The position numbers and the translations under genes are program-made. From Pseudomonadota bacterium (GTDB taxonomy: Bacteria; Myxococcota_A; Polyangia; Polyangiales; Polyangiaceae), in the NCBI GenBank assembly GCA_023428245.1, contig JAEYYX010000063.1:61740-125739 (forward strand): a DNA stretch of 64,000 nt. The letters run 5' to 3'. The notes beneath the pieces are model-generated. The model saw only the letters and a list, made by a program, of their open reading frames with translations, had not been told where the DNA came from and ran no database searches. Shown here piece after piece: positions 14,510 to 23,124 of the stretch; within the stretch, counting starts at the first letter, position 1, and each line of letters starts with the position of its first letter.

Positions 14510-16819
14510 ATGTCGACGAAAGAAGACGCTCTTCGGTATCACAGGGAGGGGAGGCCTGGAAAAATCGAGGTCGTCTGGACCAAGCCGGTCGCCTCGCAGC
14601 TCGACCTCTCATTGGCCTACTCGCCCGGGGTAGCGGAACCCTGTCGGGAGATCGCGCGGGAGCCGGACCTCGTCGATACCTATACCGCACGACGCAACCT
14701 GGTCGGGGTCATTAGCAACGGCACCGCGGTGCTCGGGCTCGGTGACATCGGACCTCGCGCCGCCAAGCCCGTCATGGAGGGCAAAGGAGTCCTCTTCAAG
14801 CGCTTCGCCGACATTGATGTCTTCGACATTGAGGTTGACGAGAAAGATCCGCATCGGCTCATTGAGATTATCGCAAGCCTCGAGCCGACATTCGGTGGCA
14901 TCAACCTGGAGGACATCCGCGCTCCCGAGTGTTTCATCGTCGAGCGAGAGCTCAGGCGACGCATGCGCATCCCGGTCTTTCACGACGACCAACACGGCAC
15001 CGCCATCATCTCGGCGGCGGCCTTTTTGAACGCCTGTGAGCTGCTCGGCAAAGACATTACGAAGGTCTCTATCACCTGCATCGGCGCCGGGGCCGCGGCG
15101 ACCTCCTGCATGGCCATGTGGGTGCAGCTCGGCGTGCCCCGAGAGAACATCACGATGGTCGACGTCGGAGGGGTCATTCACATGGACCGCCCCGACCTCG
15201 ATGAGTTTCGAGCAGCCTTCGCGCGGCCCGCGGGAGACCCGAGGCGCACGTTGCGCGAAGCGGTCCGAGGTGCGGACGTCTTGATCGGCCTCTCGGCAGG
15301 AGGGCTCGTCGATGAGGCGATGCTCGAATCGATGAACGCTCGCCCCATCATCTTTGCTCTCGCGAACCCCGATCCCGAGATTGGTTACGAGCGAGCGCGC
15401 CATGTGCGCCCCGATGCGATCATTGCGACGGGGCGCAGCGACTTCCCGAATCAGGTGAACAATGTCCTCGGCTTCCCCTATATCTTTCGGGGAGCGCTCG
15501 ACGTGCGCGCGCGCGGCGTGAGCGAGGAGATGAAGGTGGCGGCCGCGCGCGCCCTCGCAGCGCTTGCCAAACAGGACGTCCCCGACGATGTGCTCCGGGC
15601 CTACGGTCGGCAGAGTCTGACCTTCGGGCCCGAGTACATCATCCCGAAGCCCTTCGACAGCCGCGTCTTGCACTGGGTCGCTCCTGCAGTCGCCGAAGCC
15701 GCGATCCAAAGCGGGATGGCGCGGGAGCGGATCGACATTGAGGCCTATCGCGACGCGCTCTATCGAAAGCTCTCACCGGCGCGGCGTGTCCTCTGGAACG
15801 TGACAGCCTTCGCGCGCTCACAGCCAAAGCGCATCGTGTTCCCCGAGGGAGATCATGGCAACATCATCCGCGCCGCGCGCCGTGTGCTCGACGCGGGCAT
15901 CGCCTTTCCGGTGCTGCTCGGAGATTGCGCCGAGATCGAAGCAGCGGCCAAAGAGGCAGGCGTCTCGCTCTCCGGGATTTCTCTGATCGAGCCGCGCAAG
16001 AGTGAAGAGCTCCCGAAGTACGCAGCGCGCTATCACGAGCTTCGGCATCGAAAAGGACTCACCCTGCACGGCGCGCTCCGGGAGCTCAAAAATTTCCGAA
16101 CCAGTTACGCGATGATGATGCTCCGGCAAGGGGACGTAGACGGGGTCGTGGCCGGCGCGACGCAGGACTACCCCGCTACCATTCGCCCGGCATTGCGCAT
16201 TATTGGTGTCCGCTCCGACGTGAAGTACGCCTGTGGCATGTACATGGTCGTCACCAAGAAGAGCGTTACGTTCTTGGCCGACACGACCATCAACATCGAG
16301 CCTGACTCTGAAGCTCTCGCGGAGATCGCGATCTTGGCCGCAGAGCGGGTCCAGGGTTTCGGCATCGTGCCGCGGGTTGCGATGCTCTCCTTTTCGAACT
16401 TTGGAGATGCTCCACACCCCGAGTCGCGCAAGGTCGCCGAAGCGACAAAGATCGTGAAATCCCAGCGTCCCGGGCTCATGATCGACGGCGAAATGCAGGC
16501 AAACGTCGCGCTCGAGCCAAAAGACCGCCAAAATTACCCTTGGAGCACCCTGGAAGGGCCCGCCAACGTGCTCATCTTCCCGAACCTCGACGCAGGGAAC
16601 GCCGCATATAAGCTCTTGGCGGCCGCGGGAGGCGCCGAGGTCGTCGGGCCGATCTTGCTCGGCGTCCGCCAGCCCGTGAGCGTCCTGCAGCAAAATGCGA
16701 CCGTCGACGCCATTGTGCACATGACTGCGATCACCGTGAGTCAGGTCGGCTCCCTGCCCGGTGAGTCGAGCCTCCCTCCGCCCAGCCTAAAAGACCCAGG
16801 TTTTCGCAGTGCGGAGTGA
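14510..16819 (+). CDS. maeB: NADP-dependent malic enzyme with phosphotransacetylase domain
   Basis: Decarboxylates malate to pyruvate, feeding NADPH and acetyl-CoA metabolism. The 769-residue length matches MaeB. The malic-enzyme half holds SLAYSPGVAEPC, GLGDIGPRAAKPVMEGK, the metal/substrate segment FHDDQHGTAIISAAAF and the nucleotide loop CIGAGAAA. From about residue 430 it continues as a phosphotransacetylase-like domain (PKRIVFPEGDHGNIIRAA, DGVVAGATQDYPATIRPALRIIG, VLIFPNLDAGNAAYKLL) that normally acts as an allosteric acetyl-CoA sensor. An open frame continues upstream to 14018, but homology begins at MSTKEDALRYH, so ATG 14510 is used. Confidence 0.95.
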   Translation: MSTKEDALRYHREGRPGKIEVVWTKPVASQLDLSLAYSPGVAEPCREIAREPDLVDTYTARRNLVGVISNGTAVLGLGDIGPRAAKPVMEGKGVLFKRFADIDVFDIEVDEKDPHRLIEIIASLEPTFGGINLEDIRAPECFIVERELRRRMRIPVFHDDQHGTAIISAAAFLNACELLGKDITKVSITCIGAGAAATSCMAMWVQLGVPRENITMVDVGGVIHMDRPDLDEFRAAFARPAGDPRRTLREAVRGADVLIGLSAGGLVDEAMLESMNARPIIFALANPDPEIGYERARHVRPDAIIATGRSDFPNQVNNVLGFPYIFRGALDVRARGVSEEMKVAAARALAALAKQDVPDDVLRAYGRQSLTFGPEYIIPKPFDSRVLHWVAPAVAEAAIQSGMARERIDIEAYRDALYRKLSPARRVLWNVTAFARSQPKRIVFPEGDHGNIIRAARRVLDAGIAFPVLLGDCAEIEAAAKEAGVSLSGISLIEPRKSEELPKYAARYHELRHRKGLTLHGALRELKNFRTSYAMMMLRQGDVDGVVAGATQDYPATIRPALRIIGVRSDVKYACGMYMVVTKKSVTFLADTTINIEPDSEALAEIAILAAERVQGFGIVPRVAMLSFSNFGDAPHPESRKVAEATKIVKSQRPGLMIDGEMQANVALEPKDRQNYPWSTLEGPANVLIFPNLDAGNAAYKLLAAAGGAEVVGPILLGVRQPVSVLQQNATVDAIVHMTAITVSQVGSLPGESSLPPPSLKDPGFRSAE

Positions 16820-16882
16820 GGCGGGCGCCGTCCGCCAATTCGACATTGCCGCGGGGCCGCGAGCTCATATGCTCCCGCCCCC

Positions 16883-18103
16883 ATGACCACGAAAGGTGAT
16901 TTCGCCTCCCTGTTCGAGAATCCCACGGCCGGCCGCGACAAGAGCCGCCGACCCCGCCTGGAGGCGGGGCAGGAGGTGGAAGGTGTGGTGCTCGAGCTGA
17001 GCGGCGGTCTCGTGATTCTCGACATCGGCCTTGGTGCCGATGCAACGCTCGATCGGATGGAGCTCGGAGACCGCGAGGTGAAGATCGGCGATCGCTTGCG
17101 CGCGCTGGTGAAGAACGCGCGGGCGGACGCACCCGAGCTCACGCTGGCGCTTGGTCGGGGCGGCGGAGCGATCTCGACAGCCAACATTGAGCTTGCGCGC
17201 AGCTCCGGGACGCCCGTTGTTGGAACTGTCACCGCCGCGGTGAAGGGCGGCTTTTCGGTGGACGTAGGTGGCATTCGTGCCTTCTGCCCGATCTCCCAGA
17301 TCGACTTGAGCTATGTGAACGAGCCGGAGATTTGGGTCGGACAGAGCCTCGAGTTCAAAGTGACCGAGGTGCGCGAGGGGGGACGGAATGTGATCGTCTC
17401 TCGGAAGGCGCTTCTCGAAGCTCAGCGCAAAGCGGCTCAGGCCGACATGCTGGACAAGCTCACGGTGGGTTCGGTCGTTTCCGGCACTGTGCGCCAAATC
17501 GGGAAGCACGGCGTCGTCGTGGACCTCGGCGGGGTCGATGGATTTGTGCACATCTCTGAGCTCGCCCACGGCCGCGTTCAGCTGGCCGACGACGTTGTTT
17601 CGCTCGGGGAGCGCGTTGAGGCCAAGGTGCTCTCGAATGAGGCCAGCGAGCGGGGCCCGACCATTCGCCTGTCGATGAAGGCTCTCGCGACTCCGGGTGC
17701 TGCGCCTGAGGCGCCGCCGAACGACACTGTCTTGGATGCGAAGGTCACAGGTCATGTGGTGAGCGGGATCTTGGTTTCGACGAAACACGGCGACGGATTG
17801 GTCCCCGCGCGCGAACTCGAGCTGCCTCCGGGCGCCGACCACAAGCGCGCTTTCCCTGTGGGTACCGAGCTCCGCGTGACTCTCGTGCATCGCGACCCAG
17901 CGACTGGAAAAGTGCGTTTTAGCGTCAAACAAGTCGCTCACGTCGAGGAACAGAAGAACTACCGCGAGTTCGCCGGGAACCAGGGGTCGCGCAGCTCCGG
18001 CATGGGCAGCCTCGGCGACCTTTTGGCTGAGCGTTTCGGCGGCGGGCTCAAGGCGAGCGATGGCAAGACCGACGCGAAAAGTCCCCTGAAACGAGGCCGC
18101 TGA
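16883..18103 (+). CDS. S1-domain RNA-binding protein (RpsA-like)
   Basis: A 406-residue protein made of about four S1 RNA-binding repeats: VEGVVLELSGGLVILDIG, VGTVTAAVKGGFSVDVGGIRAFCPISQID, VSGTVRQIGKHGVVVDLGGVDGFVHISEL, and a divergent fourth around AKVTGHVVSGILVSTKHGDGLV. Repeats two and three match the consensus best. It is shorter than ribosomal protein S1 and ends in a Gly/Lys-rich tail (SSGMGSLGDLLAERFGGG). It probably acts in translation or RNA metabolism. The next gene starts 14 nt downstream, so the two are likely cotranscribed. Confidence 0.85.
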   Translation: MTTKGDFASLFENPTAGRDKSRRPRLEAGQEVEGVVLELSGGLVILDIGLGADATLDRMELGDREVKIGDRLRALVKNARADAPELTLALGRGGGAISTANIELARSSGTPVVGTVTAAVKGGFSVDVGGIRAFCPISQIDLSYVNEPEIWVGQSLEFKVTEVREGGRNVIVSRKALLEAQRKAAQADMLDKLTVGSVVSGTVRQIGKHGVVVDLGGVDGFVHISELAHGRVQLADDVVSLGERVEAKVLSNEASERGPTIRLSMKALATPGAAPEAPPNDTVLDAKVTGHVVSGILVSTKHGDGLVPARELELPPGADHKRAFPVGTELRVTLVHRDPATGKVRFSVKQVAHVEEQKNYREFAGNQGSRSSGMGSLGDLLAERFGGGLKASDGKTDAKSPLKRGR

Positions 18104-18117
18104 AAGGCACCGAGCAG

Positions 18118-19146
18118 GTGGCGACCGAGCGTTTTTTTGTGCCTCCGGAGGGGGCAGGGCTGCTCCTCGACCGCTACCTGCGGATGGTCAAAGGCGCGCC
18201 ACCTTGGAGCAAGGTGCGCGCCTGGATCGAACGCGGCTGCGTGTCCGTCGATGGGCACGTCGAGCGAACTACGACCTTTCCCCTTTCAGCGGGGTCGCTG
18301 GTCGAGTTCAACGAAAATGGGCCGAGCCGCCGCGAGACGGGCGCCGTCGATCCACGGGCGATTCCGATCCTGTTTCAGGACAGCCAGGTCGTGGTCGTCG
18401 TCAAACCCGCTTTTGTTTCGACGGAGCCCTACGACGCCCAGGAGAAAGACACCCTCGTTCAGTTGCTCCGGGCCCAGCTCGGAGGGCGCCCCCTCTACGT
18501 TGTGCACCGTCTCGACAAAGAGACCACGGGCATTTTGGTCTTCGCTCGGACGCCACCCGCCAAAGACCACCTGAAGAACCAGTTTCGCTTTCGGACGACC
18601 GGTAGGCGGTACCTAGCCCTCGCTCATGGTTCTCCGCGCCCCCGGACCATCTCGAGCCACATCGTTCGCGATCGGGGCGACGGCTTACGTGGCTCGACGG
18701 ACAACAAGACGCTGGGGAGAGCTTCGGTGACGCACGTGACGCCCCTGGAAGAGCTCCCTGGCGCGAGCCTCGTTGAGTGTCGTTTGGAGACGGGCCGGAC
18801 CCATCAGATCCGCATCCACCTGGCCGAGGCGGGGCACCCCTTGCTCGGGGAGAGGGTGTATTCGAAAGGGTATCCGGGGCCGTTGCTCGAAGCTCCCCGC
18901 GTGATGCTCCACGCCGAGACGCTCGAGTTCGACCACCCGACCGGGGGCCAGCGCTTGCGCTATCAGGTCGATCCACCTTCGGACTTCACAAAGCTGCTTC
19001 AGGTATTGCGACGGGGGCGAAGCGCACCGCCATCCTTTCAAGAACGTGCGTCCCGAGACGTGCGTCCTTCCGCGCCCGGAACTACCCTCCCGAGGAGTGG
19101 AGCAGGACGTCCTCCCCGAGGGCGACCGCCTCGCACCCGGAGGTAA
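18118..19146 (+). CDS. RluA-family pseudouridine synthase
   Basis: Pseudouridine synthase of the RluA family, modifying rRNA or tRNA uridines. An N-terminal S4-like segment (LLLDRYLRMVKGAPPWSKVRAWIERGCVSVDG) precedes the catalytic domain, whose active aspartate lies in VVHRLDKETTGILVFA. LETGRTHQIRIHLAEAGHPLLGE completes the signature. The target site cannot be told from sequence. The last ~45 residues are an Arg/Pro/Ser-rich tail that is probably disordered and may bind RNA. GTG start, 14 nt after the S1-protein stop; the pterin dehydratase begins 6 nt later. Confidence 0.9.
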   Translation: MATERFFVPPEGAGLLLDRYLRMVKGAPPWSKVRAWIERGCVSVDGHVERTTTFPLSAGSLVEFNENGPSRRETGAVDPRAIPILFQDSQVVVVVKPAFVSTEPYDAQEKDTLVQLLRAQLGGRPLYVVHRLDKETTGILVFARTPPAKDHLKNQFRFRTTGRRYLALAHGSPRPRTISSHIVRDRGDGLRGSTDNKTLGRASVTHVTPLEELPGASLVECRLETGRTHQIRIHLAEAGHPLLGERVYSKGYPGPLLEAPRVMLHAETLEFDHPTGGQRLRYQVDPPSDFTKLLQVLRRGRSAPPSFQERASRDVRPSAPGTTLPRSGAGRPPRGRPPRTRR

Positions 19147-19152
19147 ACGATT

Positions 19153-19488
19153 GTGGCAGAAGCGCTGGCGAACAAGACTTGTGTGCCTTGTATGGGTGGG
19201 GTTCCGCCCATCGAGCTTGAGAGGAGTCGGGAGCTGCTCGCTGAGCTCCGCGGCTGGTCGATCATCGACGAACACCACCTGGAGAAGGAGTTCTCCTTCC
19301 CCGATTTCGAGAGTGCTCTCGCTTTCGTGAATCATGCGGGGGAGGTCTCGGAGTCCGAAGGGCACCATCCGGAGCTCGTGCTCAGCTGGGGGAGGGTGAT
19401 TGCACGGATCTGGACGCACAAGATCGACGGTCTGACTGAGAATGACTTCATTCTCGCCGCCAAGTTCGACGAGCTCGAGGTCTCTTGA
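19153..19488 (+). CDS. 4a-hydroxytetrahydrobiopterin dehydratase
   Basis: Pterin-4a-carbinolamine dehydratase of 111 residues, the usual size. It recycles oxidised pterin cofactor after aromatic amino acid hydroxylation. The signature is GWSIIDEHHLEKEFSFPDFESALAFVNHAGEVSESEGHHPELVLSWGRV, interrupted here only in my reading; the paired histidines EGHHPE and the later WTHKIDGLTENDF are the active-site segments. GTG start. Its TGA overlaps the TTG start of nadE (TTGA at 19485-19488), so nadE translation is probably coupled. No phenylalanine hydroxylase gene is in the window. Confidence 0.92.
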   Translation: MAEALANKTCVPCMGGVPPIELERSRELLAELRGWSIIDEHHLEKEFSFPDFESALAFVNHAGEVSESEGHHPELVLSWGRVIARIWTHKIDGLTENDFILAAKFDELEVS

Positions 19489-21443
19489 AGCTGCGCGTCG
19501 CCGCCATCCGCTTGAATCAGACGCCACTCGATTGGTCGGGCAACCAAGCGCGTTTGCTTCGCGCTTTGCGTGAGGCGCGGCGTGAAGGAGCCGAGCTTAT
19601 CTGTTTTCCCGAGCTCTGCATTTCGGGCTACGGCGCCGAAGACGCTTTCTTTTGGCCCGAGACCCTCGAGCGGAGCCTCCGGGTCCTTCAAGCGATCGCG
19701 CCTGAGACGCGCGGCCTCGTGGTGTGTGTGGGGCTTCCGATTCGCGTTTCGGACGGGACCTATAACGCCTCGGCGGTGCTGTGTGACGGACGTTTGCTCG
19801 GCTTCGCCTGCAAGCGTCACCTCGCCAAAGATGGTCTTCACTACGAACCCCGCTGGTTTCGACCCTGGCCCGAGGGGCTCGTACGAGATGTAGATCTTGG
19901 GGAGCCGTTCGGTACGGTCCCGGCGGGGGATCTCGTGTTCGAGGTTTCAGGGCTCCGCTTTGGGTTTGAGATCTGTGAGGACGCTTGGGTACCGGAGCGG
20001 CCAGGTCGTGAGTTGTTCCGATCCGGCGTTGATCTGATCCTGAATCCCTCCGCGAGCCATTTTGCCTTCGGCAAAGATCGCTTGCGGGAGGCGCTGGTGG
20101 TCAAAGGGAGTGCGGACTTCGAATGCGCCTACGTGTATGCGAACCTTGTCGGCAACGAGGCAGGGCGCAGCATTTACGATGGCGATGCGCTCGTGGCTCA
20201 AGAAGGACGCCTGCTCCGCAAAGCCCGGCGCTTCTCCTTCTCGGAGGTCCAAGTCCTAGCGTGCGACCTTGAGCTTGAGGCGAAGGGAGAGAAGGCGAGC
20301 CTGCGCCCAGTGGTGCGCGGGGAGTTTTCCGTGGGCGGGGGCCTTGGACCTATTTCGGTAGCTGCCGAGGGCCTCGTTCCGGACGCGCCTCGACTCGAAA
20401 AGGAGCAGGAGCTCGCTTCTGCGATCGCTCTCGGGCTCTTCGACTACGGTCGGAAATCAAGGAGTCGTGGTTTCGTAGTTTCATTGAGCGGAGGCGCGGA
20501 CTCGGCCGCTTGTGCGCTCTTGGTCCGCTACATGGTGCGGCTCGCCCTCGCGGAGCAGGGCCTCGAGAACGTCGCGGCTCTTTTCGGGCACTCCGGCGTA
20601 GAGGACGAGCGCGAACTCACCCAGCGCTTGCTCACGACCATCTACCAAGCGACGGAAAACTCAGGATCCGTCACGAGACAAGCCGCTAAAGAGGTCGCCC
20701 GTGAGCTTTGCGCGACCCACCATGAGGTCGACGTCGATGGTTTGTTTCGAGAGTACCGGCGCGTGGCCGCTTCTGCGCTCGGCCGGGAGCTTGCTTGGCC
20801 GGGAGATGATCTCGCTCTGCAGAACCTCCAGGCGCGCGTTCGCGCGCCCTCGGCTTGGACGCTCGCGAATGTGCGCTCAGCTCTGCTCTTATCGACGAGC
20901 AATCGTTCCGAGGCTGCCGTCGGTTACGCGACGATGGACGGGGATACGGCGGGAGGACTTGCGCCCATCGCAGGTGTCGACAAACACTTCCTCCGGAAGT
21001 TCCTTGTGTGGGCCGAGCAGGTGGGACTTGAAGGACTCGGCCCCGTACCCTGCCTCCGCTTCATCAACGATCAGGCGCCGACCGCTGAGCTCAGGCCCCC
21101 CGAGTTCGCTCAAACAGACGAGAAAGACCTCATGCCCTATGAGGTGCTCGACGCTATCGAGCGCTTGTTCGTTCAGGCGCGGAGGGGTCCTCGCCACGTT
21201 CTCGATGAGCTCAGCGCTCATTACCCTAGCTACGATCGCCATGTGCTCTTTGCCTGGGTCGAACGATTCTTTCAGCTCTTCGCCCGCAACCAGTGGAAGC
21301 GCGAGCGTTACGCGCCCAGCTTCCATCTCGATGATCTGAGCCTCGATCCGAAGACTTGGTGTCGGTTTCCGATCTTGTCGGGAGGCTTCGCAGATGAGCT
21401 TGCCGAGCTTCGGGCAGAGCTCTCTAGCGGCCCGAAAAACTAG
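19485..21443 (+). CDS. nadE: Glutamine-dependent NAD+ synthetase
   Basis: Converts deamido-NAD to NAD using glutamine, the last step of NAD synthesis. The N-terminal nitrilase-type glutaminase carries its Glu (CFPELCISGYG), Lys (CKRHLAKDG) and Cys (FEICEDAW) triad. The C-terminal synthetase has the ATP PP-loop SLSGGADSAACALLV and LLSTSNRSEAAVGYATMDGDTAGGL. At 652 residues it is a full-length two-domain enzyme. It starts at TTG overlapping the stop of the pterin dehydratase and overlaps the convergent enoyl-CoA hydratase gene by 20 bp at its 3' end. Confidence 0.95.
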   Translation: MKLRVAAIRLNQTPLDWSGNQARLLRALREARREGAELICFPELCISGYGAEDAFFWPETLERSLRVLQAIAPETRGLVVCVGLPIRVSDGTYNASAVLCDGRLLGFACKRHLAKDGLHYEPRWFRPWPEGLVRDVDLGEPFGTVPAGDLVFEVSGLRFGFEICEDAWVPERPGRELFRSGVDLILNPSASHFAFGKDRLREALVVKGSADFECAYVYANLVGNEAGRSIYDGDALVAQEGRLLRKARRFSFSEVQVLACDLELEAKGEKASLRPVVRGEFSVGGGLGPISVAAEGLVPDAPRLEKEQELASAIALGLFDYGRKSRSRGFVVSLSGGADSAACALLVRYMVRLALAEQGLENVAALFGHSGVEDERELTQRLLTTIYQATENSGSVTRQAAKEVARELCATHHEVDVDGLFREYRRVAASALGRELAWPGDDLALQNLQARVRAPSAWTLANVRSALLLSTSNRSEAAVGYATMDGDTAGGLAPIAGVDKHFLRKFLVWAEQVGLEGLGPVPCLRFINDQAPTAELRPPEFAQTDEKDLMPYEVLDAIERLFVQARRGPRHVLDELSAHYPSYDRHVLFAWVERFFQLFARNQWKRERYAPSFHLDDLSLDPKTWCRFPILSGGFADELAELRAELSSGPKN

Positions 21444-22230
21444 GCTTCCGCTTTTCGAGGAAGGCCCGGACTCCTTCCATGAAGTCTTCACTTTCGAGGA
21501 GCCGGATCTGTTCGTCCCGGACGCGCCGGAGCTCTTCTTCAAGCGCCACGCGCCGGGGACCGAAGAGCGTCCGTTTGAGGGCGGCCATCGCAAGGGGAGC
21601 GCGCTCTGCCAACGTGGTCGCGAGGGCGAGCGCTTCCTCCTCGAGACGCTCCTCGGGCACGACACGCTCGACAATCCCGAGCTGAAGCAGCTCACTGGCG
21701 GGGGCACGCTGTCCGAGCGAAAGCAGCGAGAAGGCGCGCGCGGGCCCGATGAGCTCACGAAGGAATAACGTACCGCCGCCATCCGACAGCAGCCCGACGT
21801 GGATGAAGGATTCTTGAAGGAACGCGCTCTCGCCAGCGATGCGCAGATCCGCCGCCAGCGCCAAATCGGCGCCAAATCCAGCGGCCGCTCCAGAGAGGGC
21901 GGCGAGAACAGGCTTTTCGGCGCAAGCGATGGCCAGAATCAACCGGTGGAAATCTTCGAGAGTGCCGACGGGATCCGTCTTGGCCGCCTCTTCGAGGGTG
22001 GTCAGGTCGCCCCCCGCACAGAAGGTCCCCGAGCTGCCAAAGAGCGCTACAGCGGAGATGGAGTCGCTTTTGAGGTGCTCCTCGAGAGCCCGCGTCAGCT
22101 GCACGGCTGTGTCCCGGTCGAGGGCATTTCTTCGCTCGGGGCGAACAAGCCGCACGACACCGACACGGCCGTGCACTTCGCTGGACACGAAGCTCCGGGG
22201 GGATGGACTCGGGGAATCAGGTGCAGTCAC
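21424..22230 (-). CDS. Enoyl-CoA hydratase/isomerase family protein
   Basis: Crotonase-fold enzyme of 268 residues, probably acting in fatty-acid or branched-chain acyl-CoA breakdown. Visible features are VRLVRPERRNALDRDTAVQL, the oxyanion-hole segment FGSSGTFCAGGDLTTLEE, and the second oxyanion region LSGAAAGFGADLALAADLRIA, ending in SLLSDGGGTLFLREL. Glutamate at the expected catalytic position after GG is not obvious (SFIHVGLLSDGGGT instead of the usual PEV), so hydratase activity itself is uncertain. GTG start; its last 20 bp overlap nadE on the other strand. Confidence 0.88.
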   Translation of the reverse strand: MTAPDSPSPSPRSFVSSEVHGRVGVVRLVRPERRNALDRDTAVQLTRALEEHLKSDSISAVALFGSSGTFCAGGDLTTLEEAAKTDPVGTLEDFHRLILAIACAEKPVLAALSGAAAGFGADLALAADLRIAGESAFLQESFIHVGLLSDGGGTLFLRELIGPARAFSLLSLGQRAPASELLQLGIVERVVPEERLEEEALALATTLAERAPLAMAALKRTLFGPRRVALEEELRRVRDEQIRLLESEDFMEGVRAFLEKRKPSFSGR

Positions 22231-22443
22231 AAAGATTCAGCATAAACCAGAGCTCGGGCCCGGGGAACGTTCGAGTTTTCCCTTCCGGTCAGGGTGAAAT
22301 GGGCAAATATGCCTAGGGAAGTTTGGGCTATTTCACGCCGTAAGAATCTCTTGCTCGCTCCTCACCCATTGCCGGGGTCTCGCTCGCCCCTCTCTTTCGT
22401 TGGCATCTCGAGCTATGAGATGCGTTCATCCTCTAAGGCTCTC

Positions 22444-23031
22444 ATGTTGCATTCGCTTCGAACGTCCGCTTGGTCCGTCATCTTCGCTTTCCTCTTGGTC
22501 CCCGCGCTGGCCTGGGCAGCCGCGGACTTTACGTACTCGGCGTCCCACGTGACTCAGAAGTCGCCGGAGCACGTGCTCAGTGTCCTCACCGCCTACGGCA
22601 ACACCTGCGATAAGGGTTGTAAGTTCTATGGCCCTGACCTCGTCGAGTTCACAAAGCTCTCCGAGAAGAAGACCCCGACGAGCTGGTACACCTGGAGCCA
22701 TGTGTCGACGACGATGAAGCAGGTGAAATACTTCAGCTTCGTCCAGGTCACGAAGAACACCGATGGAACCTTCGTCATGACGACGAAGCAGCTCGATGAA
22801 CGAGACCAGGCGGTCGTTGACGAACTCGTGAAAGCAACAAAGCGTGAGCACGCGCCCGCCTTCGACACGGGCGTCACCAAGTTCACCGTTACCAAGCTGC
22901 CGGACGGAAAGACCAAGGTGACTCAGGCCATGAAGATGAGCGCGAGTGGGATGCTCGCGATGTTTCGAGGCAAGATTGAGTCGGGGATGAAGAAGGGCGC
23001 CGAGGTGACCTTCCAGAACATCGACAAGTGA
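22444..23031 (+). CDS. Secreted protein, SRPBCC-like, unknown function
   Basis: A 195-residue exported protein that I do not recognise. The signal peptide MLHSLRTSAWSVIFAFLLVP ends in ALAWA, with probable cleavage before ADFTYSASHV. The mature part is rich in Lys and Thr, has one Cys pair close together (CDKGCKF), and an alternating strand/helix pattern compatible with a START/SRPBCC-type lipid-binding fold, which is a guess. AAGG lies 6 nt before ATG 22444; the reading frame stays open upstream to 22294, but that part lacks signal-peptide character. A terminator hairpin follows at 23083. Confidence 0.7.
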   Translation: MLHSLRTSAWSVIFAFLLVPALAWAAADFTYSASHVTQKSPEHVLSVLTAYGNTCDKGCKFYGPDLVEFTKLSEKKTPTSWYTWSHVSTTMKQVKYFSFVQVTKNTDGTFVMTTKQLDERDQAVVDELVKATKREHAPAFDTGVTKFTVTKLPDGKTKVTQAMKMSASGMLAMFRGKIESGMKKGAEVTFQNIDK

Positions 23032-23082
23032 GCGACGGGGGGCGCGTTCCTCCAAAAGAAACGCGGAGTTGAGTGAGTAGCA

Positions 23083-23112
23083 GGGCGCGTTCCTCCGGGG
23101 GCGCGCCCTTTT
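23083..23112 (+). terminator. Intrinsic terminator
   Basis: GGGCGCG (23083-23089) pairs with CGCGCCC (23102-23108), followed directly by TTTT and a pyrimidine run. It lies 51 nt after the stop of the secreted-protein gene and just before the convergent pgm stop. Confidence 0.65.
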
Positions 23113-23124
23113 CCCTTCTCAGCC

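Noticed and set aside
22263..22270. GAACGTTC palindrome upstream of the secreted-protein gene
   Set aside because: Isolated 8-bp palindrome with no second copy or supporting context.
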